A stretch of 64,000 bases of DNA from Candidatus Bathyarchaeota archaeon (GTDB lineage Archaea; Thermoproteota; Bathyarchaeia; JAPDIZ01), in assembly GCA_029259355.1 (NCBI GenBank), contig JAPDIZ010000004.1, positions 113,780-177,779 of the forward strand, in the 5' to 3' direction. This document shows, one piece after another, positions 40,669-49,471 of the stretch; positions within the stretch are counted from its first letter, which is position 1, and each line of letters starts with the position of its first letter. The notes below the pieces were generated by a model. The model saw only the letters and a program-made list of their open reading frames with translations, was not told the DNA's origin and made no database searches. The position numbers and the translations under genes are program-made.

Positions 40669-41721
40669 CTACTTCACCCTCACCCTATACTTTAGGGCAA
40701 ACTCTCCGCTTACTAAGCACAGAAGCATTAGCCCATTGAACATGTTCACCACACCAACTGGTAGGCCAAAAGCCATCTGAACAGCGTCTCCACCTACGAA
40801 CAGACCTCCTAGGAATATGGCTGAGATGATCGCTGCTAGGGGGTTTAGCCTCGCGAGGAAGGCTACGATGATCGCTGCAAACCCATAGCCACATGATATG
40901 GACCATGGGTAGCGAAGCCTTCGGTGTATACCCGCAACCTCTCCAACGCCCGCTAGCCCAGCAAGCCCTCCGCTTATAGCCATCACAAGGAGTATCACCT
41001 TCTCGCTGCTTATCCCCGCATACCTAGCGGCTTCCGGGTTTGACCCATACACTCTAGCTTCGTAGCCTACCTTAGTTTTGTAGAGGAGAAGATACACCAA
41101 CGCTGCCGACAAAAGAGCGAGGATTAGTGTGGGAATGTGTACAGAGGTTCCAGGTATTCTGGGAAGCCAAGCTGCTTCTGGAAACTTGTCAGTTATGGGG
41201 AAGCCCCACTCTTCCTCTCCCCTCCAAGGGCCGTAGATCAAGTACTCCACCAGCTTTATGGCGATGTAGTTCATCATAAGGGTGGTGATTATCTCGTTTA
41301 CAGCCAATTTGCTCTTCAAGTATCCCGGGACTAACCCCCAGAGAGCACCAGCGATAAACCCAAAGGCGAACATCGCTGGAATCACTAGATAGGAGGGGGC
41401 GCTCGGCATCGCGTAGAGCGCGACCCAAGTCGCTGCCACAGCGCCCATAAGAAGCTGTCCCTCCGCACCTATGTTCCATATATTCGCCTTAAAGGCAAGC
41501 ACCAGCCCTGCTCCACATAGGAGAAGCGGAATAGTCTTTACGATTGTGTAGGAGATTCCGTGGTAGCTTGCGAAAGAGCCCGCCAACATCTTGCTGTAGA
41601 GCTCGAGCGGAGGTATGCCCTGAAGAGCTAGGAAGAAGCCAGCGATCAAGAGAGCAGACGCAACAGATACGAGGGGGACGAGAACCTCCATCCACTTAGG
41701 AGGAGCTTCCTTCTTCTCCAA
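40669..41721 (-). CDS. BMP-type ABC importer, first permease
   Basis: 350 aa, about nine helices; NupP/YufP type. Key blocks: PLLLCGAGLVLAFKANIWNIGAEGQLLMGA, LWGLVPGYLKSKLAVNEIITTLMMNYIAIKLVEYLIYGPW and GGLAGLAGVGEVAGIHRRLRYPWSISCGYGFAAIIVAFLARLNP (spread over residues about 64-300). Follows the ATPase gene by 17 bases. Confidence 0.9.
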   Translation of the reverse strand: MEKKEAPPKWMEVLVPLVSVASALLIAGFFLALQGIPPLELYSKMLAGSFASYHGISYTIVKTIPLLLCGAGLVLAFKANIWNIGAEGQLLMGAVAATWVALYAMPSAPSYLVIPAMFAFGFIAGALWGLVPGYLKSKLAVNEIITTLMMNYIAIKLVEYLIYGPWRGEEEWGFPITDKFPEAAWLPRIPGTSVHIPTLILALLSAALVYLLLYKTKVGYEARVYGSNPEAARYAGISSEKVILLVMAISGGLAGLAGVGEVAGIHRRLRYPWSISCGYGFAAIIVAFLARLNPLAAIISAIFLGGLFVGGDAVQMAFGLPVGVVNMFNGLMLLCLVSGEFALKYRVRVK

Positions 41722-41738
41722 GACAAAGTGGGGGAGCT

Positions 41739-43340
41739 TCAGCTCGCCTCCTCCTCTCCAGCCATCATAACCCTTATGCGGTCTAAGGTGATCTCATCAG
41801 CTTCCAAAACGCCGACGAATCGACCTCTGTACATCACCGCTATCCTATCGCTTAAAGCCAAGAGCTCCTCCAAGTCCTCAGACACCAACAGGATTGCGGC
41901 TCCCCTACGCCTCTGCTCCAAGAGCTTCTTCCTAACGTACTCCGTTGCGGCAACGTCTAGCCCGTAGGTTGGGTGGCTGGCGATGATGAGCTTAGGTTCT
42001 TGAGAAAACTCTCTGGCGATGATCACTCTCTGGATGTTTCCTCCCGAGAGAAGCTTCACTGGAGCGTCTATGCTGGGGGTGACCACTTCGTACTCTTCCA
42101 CGAGCCTCTTACCCCACTCTCTCACGTAATCGGTGTTCATCGCTAGCCTCCCGGAGAAGGGGGGGTTTCTGTAGCTCTTGAGAATCAGATTTTCGACAAC
42201 GCTAAGGTCTGGAGCGATTCCTCTCTCGATTCTATGCTCTGGAATGTAGGCGACTCCGAGCCCGAGAACTCGGCTCGTGGGCTGGTTGGTAACGTCTCTT
42301 CCCAATATCTCCACACGACCCGACTCCACTTTCCTCAAGCCAACTATGGCCTCAACGAGTTCGCTCTGCCCATTTCCCGCTACACCAGCGATGCCAAACA
42401 CTTCCCCAGACCTTATGTCGAAGGAGACGCCATCTACGGATACCAAGCCTCTATCTCCCAACACCCTGAGACCCTCAACTCTAAGCACTACTTCGCCGAT
42501 CTCTGAGGGGGGTTTTTCGTAGTTGAGCAACACATCTCTGCCAACCATCATCTTGGCTAAGTCTGCTGCAACTACCTCGTTAGGTCGTACAGTTGCAACG
42601 ACTCGCCCATTTCGCATCACCGTGATCCTGTCGCAGACGGATAGCGCTTCTTCGAGCTTGTGAGTGATCAAGACGATGCCGCATCCCTCGTCTGCCATGC
42701 GCCTAAGGGTCTTGAAGAGCTCGTCTCGCTCATCAGGCGTGAGCACAGTCGTAGGCTCATCCAAGATGAGGGCTCTAGCACCCCCCATAAGCGCTTTGAG
42801 GATCTCGACCCTCTGCCTCTCCCCCACGGAGAGCTGCCAAACGTATGCGCTTGGATCTACCTCCAGCCCATACCGCTTGGAGTACCTCTCGATCTCCTCC
42901 ACCAGATGCTTCGAGGGGTTTATCGCTGGAGCGTTTGCAAGCGATAAAGCGATGTTCTCTGCCACAGTAAGCGTTGGTATCAGCTTGAAGTGCTGGTGAA
43001 CCATCCCGATCCCATACCTTATAGCGTCTCTCGGCGAGCGAATTTCCACCTTTTTGCCAGCTACGTAGATCTCTCCCTCGTCTGGCGAGTAGAGCCCGAA
43101 GAGGATGTTCATCAGCGTGGTTTTCCCTGCGCCGTTTTCCCCAAGTAGGGCGTGCACTTCCCCAGCGTAGAGGTCGAAGTCTACGTTGTCATTTGCCACC
43201 ACGCCGGGGAATATCTTGACGATGCCCCTCATCTGAACGAGGGGCTCTCCCAGCTCAACCTGCATCTCGGATAGAGATATCTCTTCGATCACCATAGGCT
43301 TTTCCAAAACGCTTCGCAGGCTCAACAGCTTCAAGTCCAC
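41739..43340 (-). CDS. BMP-type ABC importer, tandem ATPase
   Basis: 533 aa with two ABC domains. First: GENGAGKTTLMNI Walker A, LSVGERQRVEILKALMGGARALILDEPT. Second (about residue 290 on): GVAGNGQSELVEAIVGL as a divergent Walker A, LSGGNIQRVIIAREFSQEPKLIIASHPT with Ser-His in place of Asp-Glu in Walker B, typical of the degenerate half in NupO/RbsA-like proteins. Drives nucleoside or base uptake with the two permeases and the BMP protein. Confidence 0.92.
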   Translation of the reverse strand: MDLKLLSLRSVLEKPMVIEEISLSEMQVELGEPLVQMRGIVKIFPGVVANDNVDFDLYAGEVHALLGENGAGKTTLMNILFGLYSPDEGEIYVAGKKVEIRSPRDAIRYGIGMVHQHFKLIPTLTVAENIALSLANAPAINPSKHLVEEIERYSKRYGLEVDPSAYVWQLSVGERQRVEILKALMGGARALILDEPTTVLTPDERDELFKTLRRMADEGCGIVLITHKLEEALSVCDRITVMRNGRVVATVRPNEVVAADLAKMMVGRDVLLNYEKPPSEIGEVVLRVEGLRVLGDRGLVSVDGVSFDIRSGEVFGIAGVAGNGQSELVEAIVGLRKVESGRVEILGRDVTNQPTSRVLGLGVAYIPEHRIERGIAPDLSVVENLILKSYRNPPFSGRLAMNTDYVREWGKRLVEEYEVVTPSIDAPVKLLSGGNIQRVIIAREFSQEPKLIIASHPTYGLDVAATEYVRKKLLEQRRRGAAILLVSEDLEELLALSDRIAVMYRGRFVGVLEADEITLDRIRVMMAGEEEAS

Positions 43341-43366
43341 AACACCTCAAAAAAGGGGTTTTGGTT

Positions 43367-44635
43367 TTAGCCAGTTGGTGAGCCGACAACGTTGTCCACG
43401 AACCAGTCCATGGTCCAGAGGTCGTCGTGGCCAAGCCTTACGCCATCAGCTACTCTGAGGTTGCCGTCTTGATCGTATAGAGGCCCAGTAAATGGGTCAA
43501 ACTCGATGGGGCCGAGCTCCCACACGAGCTGGCCGTTCTCAACCTTAGCCACGTGAGCTGGCTGAGCCTTCATCTGCTCCAGCCTAAGCATCACCAAGTC
43601 GTAGACGCTCATGGTTCCGTGGCCTGTCTTGGTGTCTGTGACGGTCACAGCTTTGAGAGCGTCCTCAAACTTCGGGTTTATCGGCATTCCGAAGTCGCAT
43701 CCCAGCTCAACCGCGCCTTCATGAAGCATCCACCAGTAGTCGACATTCTCCAGGTTTTGGCTCGTGTAGGTGCCATCGTGTATCTTGGTGAGTATGTCAT
43801 CGTAGACGACCTCCCAGTGGACGAGCTGGCCACTAACCGTTACGTTTGGTCCATAGCTATACATTGGGCTGTAGTGGGAGAAGGCGTAGATTGGCTGCCC
43901 CTTAGCGTAGTACTCCTCACACACCTCGATGACCGTTGGAGAGTCTTCGGTAAAGGCTAGCACGTCACACCCATCTGCGATCAAAGCCTCAGCAGCTTCT
44001 CTTGCCTTAGTTGGGTCATACCAAGCGTGTATCCAGACCACGTACACCTTCGCGTCGGGGTTTACCTCCTTGACGCCAATGGCGAAGGCATTGATGTGCC
44101 TAATCACCTCGGGTATGGGATGCGCAGCTACGTACCCCACCTTGTTGGTCTTGGTCAAGGCACCAGCCATCAAGCCGTTTAGGTAGTACAGCTGGTAGAA
44201 CTCAGCGAAGTAGGTGCCCACGTTAGCCCCTCGCTTATACCCTGAGCAGTGGAAGAATATCTTGTCGGGGTACTTCTCACCAGCTTCTATAGTAGCGTCC
44301 ATGAAGCCAAAGCTCGTAGTAAACACTACGTCGCAATTTTCCTCGGTGATTAGCTTGTCGATGATCCTTGGGCAGTCGGCTTCGCTAACAGACTCAACGT
44401 ATACCGTATCTAACCAGTCGTACTTTTCATCGACGATCTTCCTACCTTGGTCGTGGGCATGTGTCCATCCGTAATCGCCTATTGGGCCAACGTATATATA
44501 GCCAGCCTTGATCTTTGCAGCGGCCGCAGCTGCTGGAGCATAAACCCATAAGTAGTAGCCTACGCCTATGGCGAGGATAGCGATGAGCACGATAGCAGCT
44601 ACCAGAAGCCGCCTCTTAGGAGCTTTTTCCGACAA
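43367..44635 (-). CDS. BMP/PnrA-family substrate-binding protein
   Basis: 422 aa. Signal anchor at about 9-30, followed by an Ala-rich linker, then the Bmp domain: IKAGYIYVGPIGDYGWTHAHDQGR, then FTTSFGFMDATIEAGEKYPDKIFFHCSGYK and VGYVAAHPIPEVIRHINAFAIG. PnrA relatives bind purine nucleosides. No lipobox cysteine is seen, so a membrane helix probably tethers it, as in many archaea. First gene of the operon. A TATGT-AAAAA-ACATA dyad lies just upstream at 44662-44676. Confidence 0.9.
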   Translation of the reverse strand: MSEKAPKRRLLVAAIVLIAILAIGVGYYLWVYAPAAAAAAKIKAGYIYVGPIGDYGWTHAHDQGRKIVDEKYDWLDTVYVESVSEADCPRIIDKLITEENCDVVFTTSFGFMDATIEAGEKYPDKIFFHCSGYKRGANVGTYFAEFYQLYYLNGLMAGALTKTNKVGYVAAHPIPEVIRHINAFAIGVKEVNPDAKVYVVWIHAWYDPTKAREAAEALIADGCDVLAFTEDSPTVIEVCEEYYAKGQPIYAFSHYSPMYSYGPNVTVSGQLVHWEVVYDDILTKIHDGTYTSQNLENVDYWWMLHEGAVELGCDFGMPINPKFEDALKAVTVTDTKTGHGTMSVYDLVMLRLEQMKAQPAHVAKVENGQLVWELGPIEFDPFTGPLYDQDGNLRVADGVRLGHDDLWTMDWFVDNVVGSPTG

Positions 44636-44661
44636 GCTCAGAAAACCCCCATTTCTTGGTT

Positions 44662-44676
44662 TATGTAAAAAACATA
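44662..44676 (-). promoter_or_regulatory. Dyad TATGT-AAAAA-ACATA before the importer operon
   Basis: A 5-bp perfect inverted repeat with 5-base spacer, 27 to 41 bases before the TTG start of the binding-protein gene, in the core promoter. It could be an operator, or simply an A+T-rich promoter coincidence. Confidence 0.25.
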
Positions 44677-44785
44677 GTTAAAGATAAGGGTTATTGACTT
44701 TTTTATGCTAATAAGGGGTCAGCGGTTTTTGCAACGAACAAGTTTAATTTCACCCAACCCAGCTGGGATTTTAGTGGTGAAGTCT

Positions 44786-45280
44786 ATGAAGGTGCTACTA
44801 GCTTTCTACAGCAAGACAGGCAATACCGAAAAACTAGCTAACAAAATAAGCAAATCCCTCTCGAGCGTGCAGGGAGTAGAAATAGTAATCCACAAAGTTG
44901 TTCCACCTCAGGACTATAAGCTCCCCTACCTAAACCCCAGAGCTCTCAAAGACGCGCTATCCAGAGAAGGAACTCCAGATGTCGAAGGAGTTGACGTAAG
45001 CGAATTCGACCTAGTTATGGTTGCTGCACCGACTTGGTTTGAGCGCCCAGCTCCGCCAATAATAGGCTTCGTCGAAAAATCAAGGGGTTATGAGGGAAAG
45101 AAAGCTGTAGCCATAACCACCTCGATCTCAGCTCGATCCGTATACGCCAAGCGGTTAGCCGAAAAGCTTAGGGAAAGGGGATTTGATGTAGTGGGATGGT
45201 ATAGCCTCAAAAAGAGCGACCTACCCGAGGAGGTCGCTGATGAGCTGAAGAAGCTCGTAAGCAGCGAAAAAGCTGGGTAG
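44786..45280 (+). CDS. Flavodoxin-like protein
   Basis: 164 aa from ATG 44786 behind GGTGA. FMN phosphate loop YSKTGNTEKLANKI (residues 7-20), then DLVMVAAPTWFERPAPPI and KAVAITTSISARS-VYAKRLAEKL, the flavodoxin/NADPH-dependent FMN reductase fold. It may be a one-electron carrier between ferredoxin-type systems or a quinone reductase. Upstream in-frame codons exist but do not fit the loop position of the family. Confidence 0.85.
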   Translation: MKVLLAFYSKTGNTEKLANKISKSLSSVQGVEIVIHKVVPPQDYKLPYLNPRALKDALSREGTPDVEGVDVSEFDLVMVAAPTWFERPAPPIIGFVEKSRGYEGKKAVAITTSISARSVYAKRLAEKLRERGFDVVGWYSLKKSDLPEEVADELKKLVSSEKAG

Positions 45281-45317
45281 CGCAAAACCCCTTTTTACCG
45301 CGTCCCCCTACTTTTCC

Positions 45318-47591
45318 GTGAGAACAATGAGATTTGAGGACGAGGTTCTTAGGTTCGTTGATAGCTCTCTCAAGACGCTTTCTCCAGACTGTAGGCTGAT
45401 CTACGCGCGTAAAGAGGTGGTTGAGGAGCCCAAACCCGGTCCTCTCGTAAGCGAGGTTGATATGGACGAGAGGCTTAAGCAAGCGCTTCTTTCTAGAGGG
45501 GTTGAGAGGCTCTACGAGTTTCAGCACCAAGCATATCAAAAGATCGTCTCTGGCAGCGACGTGATGATCGTTTCGGGAACGGCGACGGGCAAGACCGAGG
45601 CCTTCATCGTGCCTGTGATGGAGCTTCTTCTCCGCAAAAAACTCTCAAGAGCTCTTGTAGTCTATCCAACGAAGGCGTTGGCTCGAGATCAGCTGACTAG
45701 GTTTAGGATGCTCGCCTTCTCTCTGGGCATCTCGGTGGATGTCTTCGACGGAGACACATCGCTCAAGGAGAGGAGGAAGATAGCTGAATCCCCTCCTCAT
45801 ATCCTCATAACAAACCCCGACATGATCCACTTCGGCTTGATGCAGTCCAAGCACTTCAGAAGCGCGCTAGCTGGCGTAGAGCGCGTAGTGTTGGATGAGG
45901 TCCACGTTTACGAGGGAGCATTTGGCTCTCATGTCTACAGGATCTTGAGAAGGCTTGAGTCGATGCTTGGAGACGTTCAGCTCATAGGCTGTGGAGCCAC
46001 TGTGGGCAACCCCGAAGAGCTTGGCAAGCTCTTGTTCGACCGCGAAGTCGAGGTAGTTAGGGGGACGCCCTCGAAGAAGGGGGTCGCAACCCACGTCTTA
46101 GCCTCAGCTGGGCATCTGAGCAGGTGGACGGTTTCGGCTAGGCTGATAGCAGCTCTAGCTAGAGCAGAGCTACGCACCCTAGCCTTCGTCGATAGCCAGC
46201 AGATGGCCGAGGTTTTGGCGAGGATAGCCTCTAGGCAAGGCTGCGAAGCTCTTGTGCACAGAGCAGGCCTTCAGCGAAGCGAGAGGGAGAGAGTGGAGGA
46301 TGCGCTCAGGAGGGGAAGCGTAGAGGCCGTGGTTTCGACGCCGACGCTCGAGCTCGGCATAGACATAGGCTTCCTCGACGCCATCGTATTAGCTCAGCCA
46401 CCCCCCAGCTACACCAAGTACCTCCAGCGAGCGGGTAGAGCAGGGAGACGCAACCGACCTGGCTACGTGTTTACGGTGCTAGGAGATGACCCAATAGACG
46501 CCTACTACGAGAGAAACCCGAAGGATTTCTTTGAGCAGGAGCTTACGCCCGTCGTCTTTGAGCCAAAGAACGAGGAGATACTAAGGGTTCACGTGCTGGC
46601 GAGGGTTGCGGAAGCTCGTAGGCTGAGGAGGAGCGCGCTCTCCCAAGAAGAGGAGGCTCAAATTCCCTATTTGGTGTCGGAGGAATTGGTGGAGGAGAGG
46701 GGTCCTTGGCTAATAGTGACCAGGAGGGGCTGGGCTCTTTTGCGAGAGAGGGGGCTTAGGGGGGCTGGCCCAGAGGTAGCCATCTTCTGCGCAGGAGAGC
46801 AGATCGGTAGGAGAGAGCTACCCGAAGCTCTCCACGACCTACACCCAGGCGCGATATACCTCCACCAGAGGAAGGCGTACGAGGTTGAGTTGCTCGATCT
46901 CGAAAAGAGGGTGGCTGTGGTCCACCGAATCCGAGATGACGTAGCCATTTACACGAGGCCGCTTTTTGAAGTAGATTTGGGAGCGTGGTCGCAGGTTGAT
47001 CAGCGCGTAGCCGACGGTGTGCCCGTAGCATACGGCGAAGCCGACATAACCAAGACGGTCATCGGCTACAACGTGTACAGCGTCTTCGGCGAGGAGAGAG
47101 TTCCCGTACAGACCGTCTTGCTCCCAGAGCCCGTGTCTTGGTCCTATAGGACGAAGGCTATACTTGCGAGGTATGCTCGGTGGGTAGACATCGACGCGAT
47201 TCACGCGCTTGAGCACGTGGTTATCCACGCAGCTAGGCCTGTTGTAGGGGCTGGGCTATCCGATTTGGGTGGAATTAGCTACCCCAGCGGGCACGTAGTC
47301 ATATACGACGCAACCCCAGGAGGCTCCGGCTTGTCTCGCTTGCTCTTCGAGAAGCTTGAGAGAGCTCACAAGCTCGCATACGACATAGTCTCGAGCTGCG
47401 ACTGCGAAGACGGCTGTCCTCGGTGCGTTTACGATCCGTTTTGTGGAAACAACAACCGCCACCTCTCGCGAAAGGGAGCCGTTGAGCTTTTTGAAAAGGT
47501 GTTTCGGGGAGAAGGAGTTCCTAAGTCGTTGGAGGAGCCCTTTGGAGAGTCCAGAGCCTTAAGCTATCGGGACCACTTCCTTCTCCCTTAA
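45318..47591 (+). CDS. Superfamily 2 DEAD-box helicase with DUF1998 (Hrq1/MrfA-like)
   Basis: 757 aa. Helicase motifs: Q-motif region YEFQHQAYQKI, Walker A SGTATGKTEAF, VYPTKALARDQ, TNPDMIH, DEVH in VLDEVHVYEG, then STPTLELGIDIG and QRAGRAGRR (motif VI). The C-terminal DUF1998 domain ends in CDCEDGCPRCVYDPFCGNNN, the four-Cys zinc site of MrfA/Hrq1, enzymes that unwind 3'-tailed DNA in cross-link repair. Overlaps by 33 bases the end of the convergent gene. Confidence 0.92.
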   Translation: MRTMRFEDEVLRFVDSSLKTLSPDCRLIYARKEVVEEPKPGPLVSEVDMDERLKQALLSRGVERLYEFQHQAYQKIVSGSDVMIVSGTATGKTEAFIVPVMELLLRKKLSRALVVYPTKALARDQLTRFRMLAFSLGISVDVFDGDTSLKERRKIAESPPHILITNPDMIHFGLMQSKHFRSALAGVERVVLDEVHVYEGAFGSHVYRILRRLESMLGDVQLIGCGATVGNPEELGKLLFDREVEVVRGTPSKKGVATHVLASAGHLSRWTVSARLIAALARAELRTLAFVDSQQMAEVLARIASRQGCEALVHRAGLQRSERERVEDALRRGSVEAVVSTPTLELGIDIGFLDAIVLAQPPPSYTKYLQRAGRAGRRNRPGYVFTVLGDDPIDAYYERNPKDFFEQELTPVVFEPKNEEILRVHVLARVAEARRLRRSALSQEEEAQIPYLVSEELVEERGPWLIVTRRGWALLRERGLRGAGPEVAIFCAGEQIGRRELPEALHDLHPGAIYLHQRKAYEVELLDLEKRVAVVHRIRDDVAIYTRPLFEVDLGAWSQVDQRVADGVPVAYGEADITKTVIGYNVYSVFGEERVPVQTVLLPEPVSWSYRTKAILARYARWVDIDAIHALEHVVIHAARPVVGAGLSDLGGISYPSGHVVIYDATPGGSGLSRLLFEKLERAHKLAYDIVSSCDCEDGCPRCVYDPFCGNNNRHLSRKGAVELFEKVFRGEGVPKSLEEPFGESRALSYRDHFLLP

Positions 47592-48137
47592 GCCACAGCA
47601 CAGCCTCTTCGCCATAACAACATAGGCTCCGTCACGAAGCCTTTCTCGGATTAGGGCATAGCTCTCCTCTCCACACCTGGGGCAGCGCTTGTAGCCGAGC
47701 CAGTTACGCAGCCTAACTATCTCGCTAGCTATGGCTATTGCGCGCAGCTCATCCCCCTCCCTCTCTCCCCAAACCCTCCTAAGCTCTGAGAGGATCTTGG
47801 GCGAGAGCTTCTCCACCCTCTTCGCCATAGACTTCTTCTCCCAGAAGTCCTCGACGATTTGCGAAAGCTCGGGGCTTTCGGACATGATCCCGTAGGTCCT
47901 TCCAGCTCTATACACCCAGAAATCGCTACCAGCCGACAGTCCCTTGGAAATGGCTAGCGCAATCAGCAAGACAGCGTCATGCTCCTCTAACCCATCAACA
48001 GCTACTCTAGACCCACGAGGAGGAGCTCCAGCGGTAGATAGCGCTGCACGAGCCTCCAAAACTTCTCTATGCCCAACTCCCAAAACCGATTCCAAAAGCT
48101 TTTCCACACATCTACGTATGCTCTCGCTGCTCATCAC
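47559..48137 (-). CDS. Hypothetical protein with C-terminal zinc ribbon
   Basis: 192 aa. Helical N-terminal 130 residues without a recognised family, then KRCPRCGEESYALIRERL and AKRLCCGLREKE near the end, a probable zinc ribbon. No signal or TM segment. Convergent with the helicase, divergent from the radical SAM gene. Function unknown. Confidence 0.7.
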   Translation of the reverse strand: MMSSESIRRCVEKLLESVLGVGHREVLEARAALSTAGAPPRGSRVAVDGLEEHDAVLLIALAISKGLSAGSDFWVYRAGRTYGIMSESPELSQIVEDFWEKKSMAKRVEKLSPKILSELRRVWGEREGDELRAIAIASEIVRLRNWLGYKRCPRCGEESYALIRERLRDGAYVVMAKRLCCGLREKEVVPIA

Positions 48138-48218
48138 AGCCTCAGCTCGGGTTTATATCTCTCCAAGAGGTCTTTGTAGTTTGCGTGGAGGTGGTTTGAG
48201 ACGGCACTTCCCTACGAG

Positions 48219-49103
48219 ATGCCACCCTACAGACCCCCCTCAGAAGCAAACAGCATACTCATTAGAGCGGTTAGGAACTGCCCTTGGAACAAATGCGCAT
48301 TCTGCGCTATGTACAAGGGCAAGCCGTTCTCTATTAGGAAGGTGGAGGAGGTCAAACGCGACATAGAGACCGCGAAGAAGATCTTCATTGGATCCAAAAC
48401 GCTGTTCATAGGCGATAGCGACCCCCTCATCATGAGGACTGAGCAGCTGGCTGAGATAGTTAAGCACGCGTACAGAGTCTTCCCCAACCTCGTCCGCGTA
48501 ACCAGCTACGCTAGAGCGAAGACCGTTATACGCACCAAGTCCAAGGAAGATATGCGGACGCTTAGAGAGGCTGGCTTGACGAGGATACACATGGGCTTGG
48601 AGACGGGCGACCCCTGGCTGCTGGAGTTCGTCAAGAAGGGAGCTACTCCCGAAGAGATTGTTGAGGCGGGTAGGATGGTGCTCGACGCGGGCATGGAGCT
48701 CACCGAGTACGTCATCATTGGGCTTGGGGGAGAGTGGTGGAGCGAGCAGCACGCGCTGGGAACAGCCGAGGTTTTGAACAAGATAAACCCGACGTTCATC
48801 AGGCTTAGGACGCTTGTGCTGTTTCCCCAAGCACCTCTCTACGAGCTGGCTCAGAGAGGCGAGTTCAAGCCCATCTCTCCACTTAACGCTCTGAGGGAGA
48901 TCAGGCTATTGCTCGAGAAGCTTAACGTAAACAGCTGGTTCTTGAGCGACCACGTATCGAACTACTTGCCAGTGAACGGAAAGCTACCCGACGACAAGAA
49001 GGACTTGCTCGAGTTCCTAGACTACCACATCGAGTTGATAGAGAAAAACCCGGACATGACCTACAAGGTGCTTACTCCAGAGCACATACGAAGCAGGCTC
49101 TAG
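48219..49103 (+). CDS. Radical SAM protein (Elp3/YgiQ-like architecture)
   Basis: 294 aa. Cluster motif CPWNKCAFC (CxxxCxxC) at residues 20-28 after RPPSEANSILIRAVRN; then FIGDSDPLIMRTEQLAEIVKHAYRVFPNLVRVTSYARAKT and HMGLETGDPWLLEFVKKGATPEEIVEAGRMVLDAGMELTEYVIIGLGG (SAM-binding barrel). A TATA-like GTTTATATC at 48151-48159 precedes. The same frame reads ETALPYE upstream of the ATG, as in family members, without a start codon before a TAG, so the true 5' end may be altered. Substrate unknown. Confidence 0.85.
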   Translation: MPPYRPPSEANSILIRAVRNCPWNKCAFCAMYKGKPFSIRKVEEVKRDIETAKKIFIGSKTLFIGDSDPLIMRTEQLAEIVKHAYRVFPNLVRVTSYARAKTVIRTKSKEDMRTLREAGLTRIHMGLETGDPWLLEFVKKGATPEEIVEAGRMVLDAGMELTEYVIIGLGGEWWSEQHALGTAEVLNKINPTFIRLRTLVLFPQAPLYELAQRGEFKPISPLNALREIRLLLEKLNVNSWFLSDHVSNYLPVNGKLPDDKKDLLEFLDYHIELIEKNPDMTYKVLTPEHIRSRL

Positions 49104-49462
49104 CCCTTAGGCTCCTCAGCTAGGTGGGGAGGCTCCTCGTAGGCGGGCTCGAACTCGACGCCTGCTAACAGCCCCAGAACGTGCATATAGTTGACGACTT
49201 GCTCCCAGCGGTAGTGGCCGAGGTGGGTTTGCGCCAGCAAGAGAAAGCCTCCCTCATCGCTTGTTTGCAGCATCCAGAAGACGACGACGGAGGGTTTGTT
49301 CTGGCTCGTAAAGGCTATAGCGTCTTTCCTAGGCCTTAGGACGTAGAAACCGCTTTTCTTAAGCCTCTCCACAACTTCGTCGAGCGACCTAGCCTCTCCA
49401 AAGCTCCACTCAAAAACCAAAGCATGCCTTAAAGGAGGTTTTAGGGGGTGTTGCGCGCTCAT
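49100..49462 (-). CDS. Small hypothetical protein
   Basis: 120 aa from ATG 49462, ten bases after the IleRS stop. Alternating beta/alpha pattern (ALVFEWSFGEARSLDEVVERLKKSGFYVLRPRKDAIAFTS) with no recognised family. Ends convergently with the radical SAM gene, overlapping by four bases. Probably co-transcribed with ileS. Confidence 0.6.
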   Translation of the reverse strand: MSAQHPLKPPLRHALVFEWSFGEARSLDEVVERLKKSGFYVLRPRKDAIAFTSQNKPSVVVFWMLQTSDEGGFLLLAQTHLGHYRWEQVVNYMHVLGLLAGVEFEPAYEEPPHLAEEPKG

Positions 49463-49471
49463 CCCGGAGAG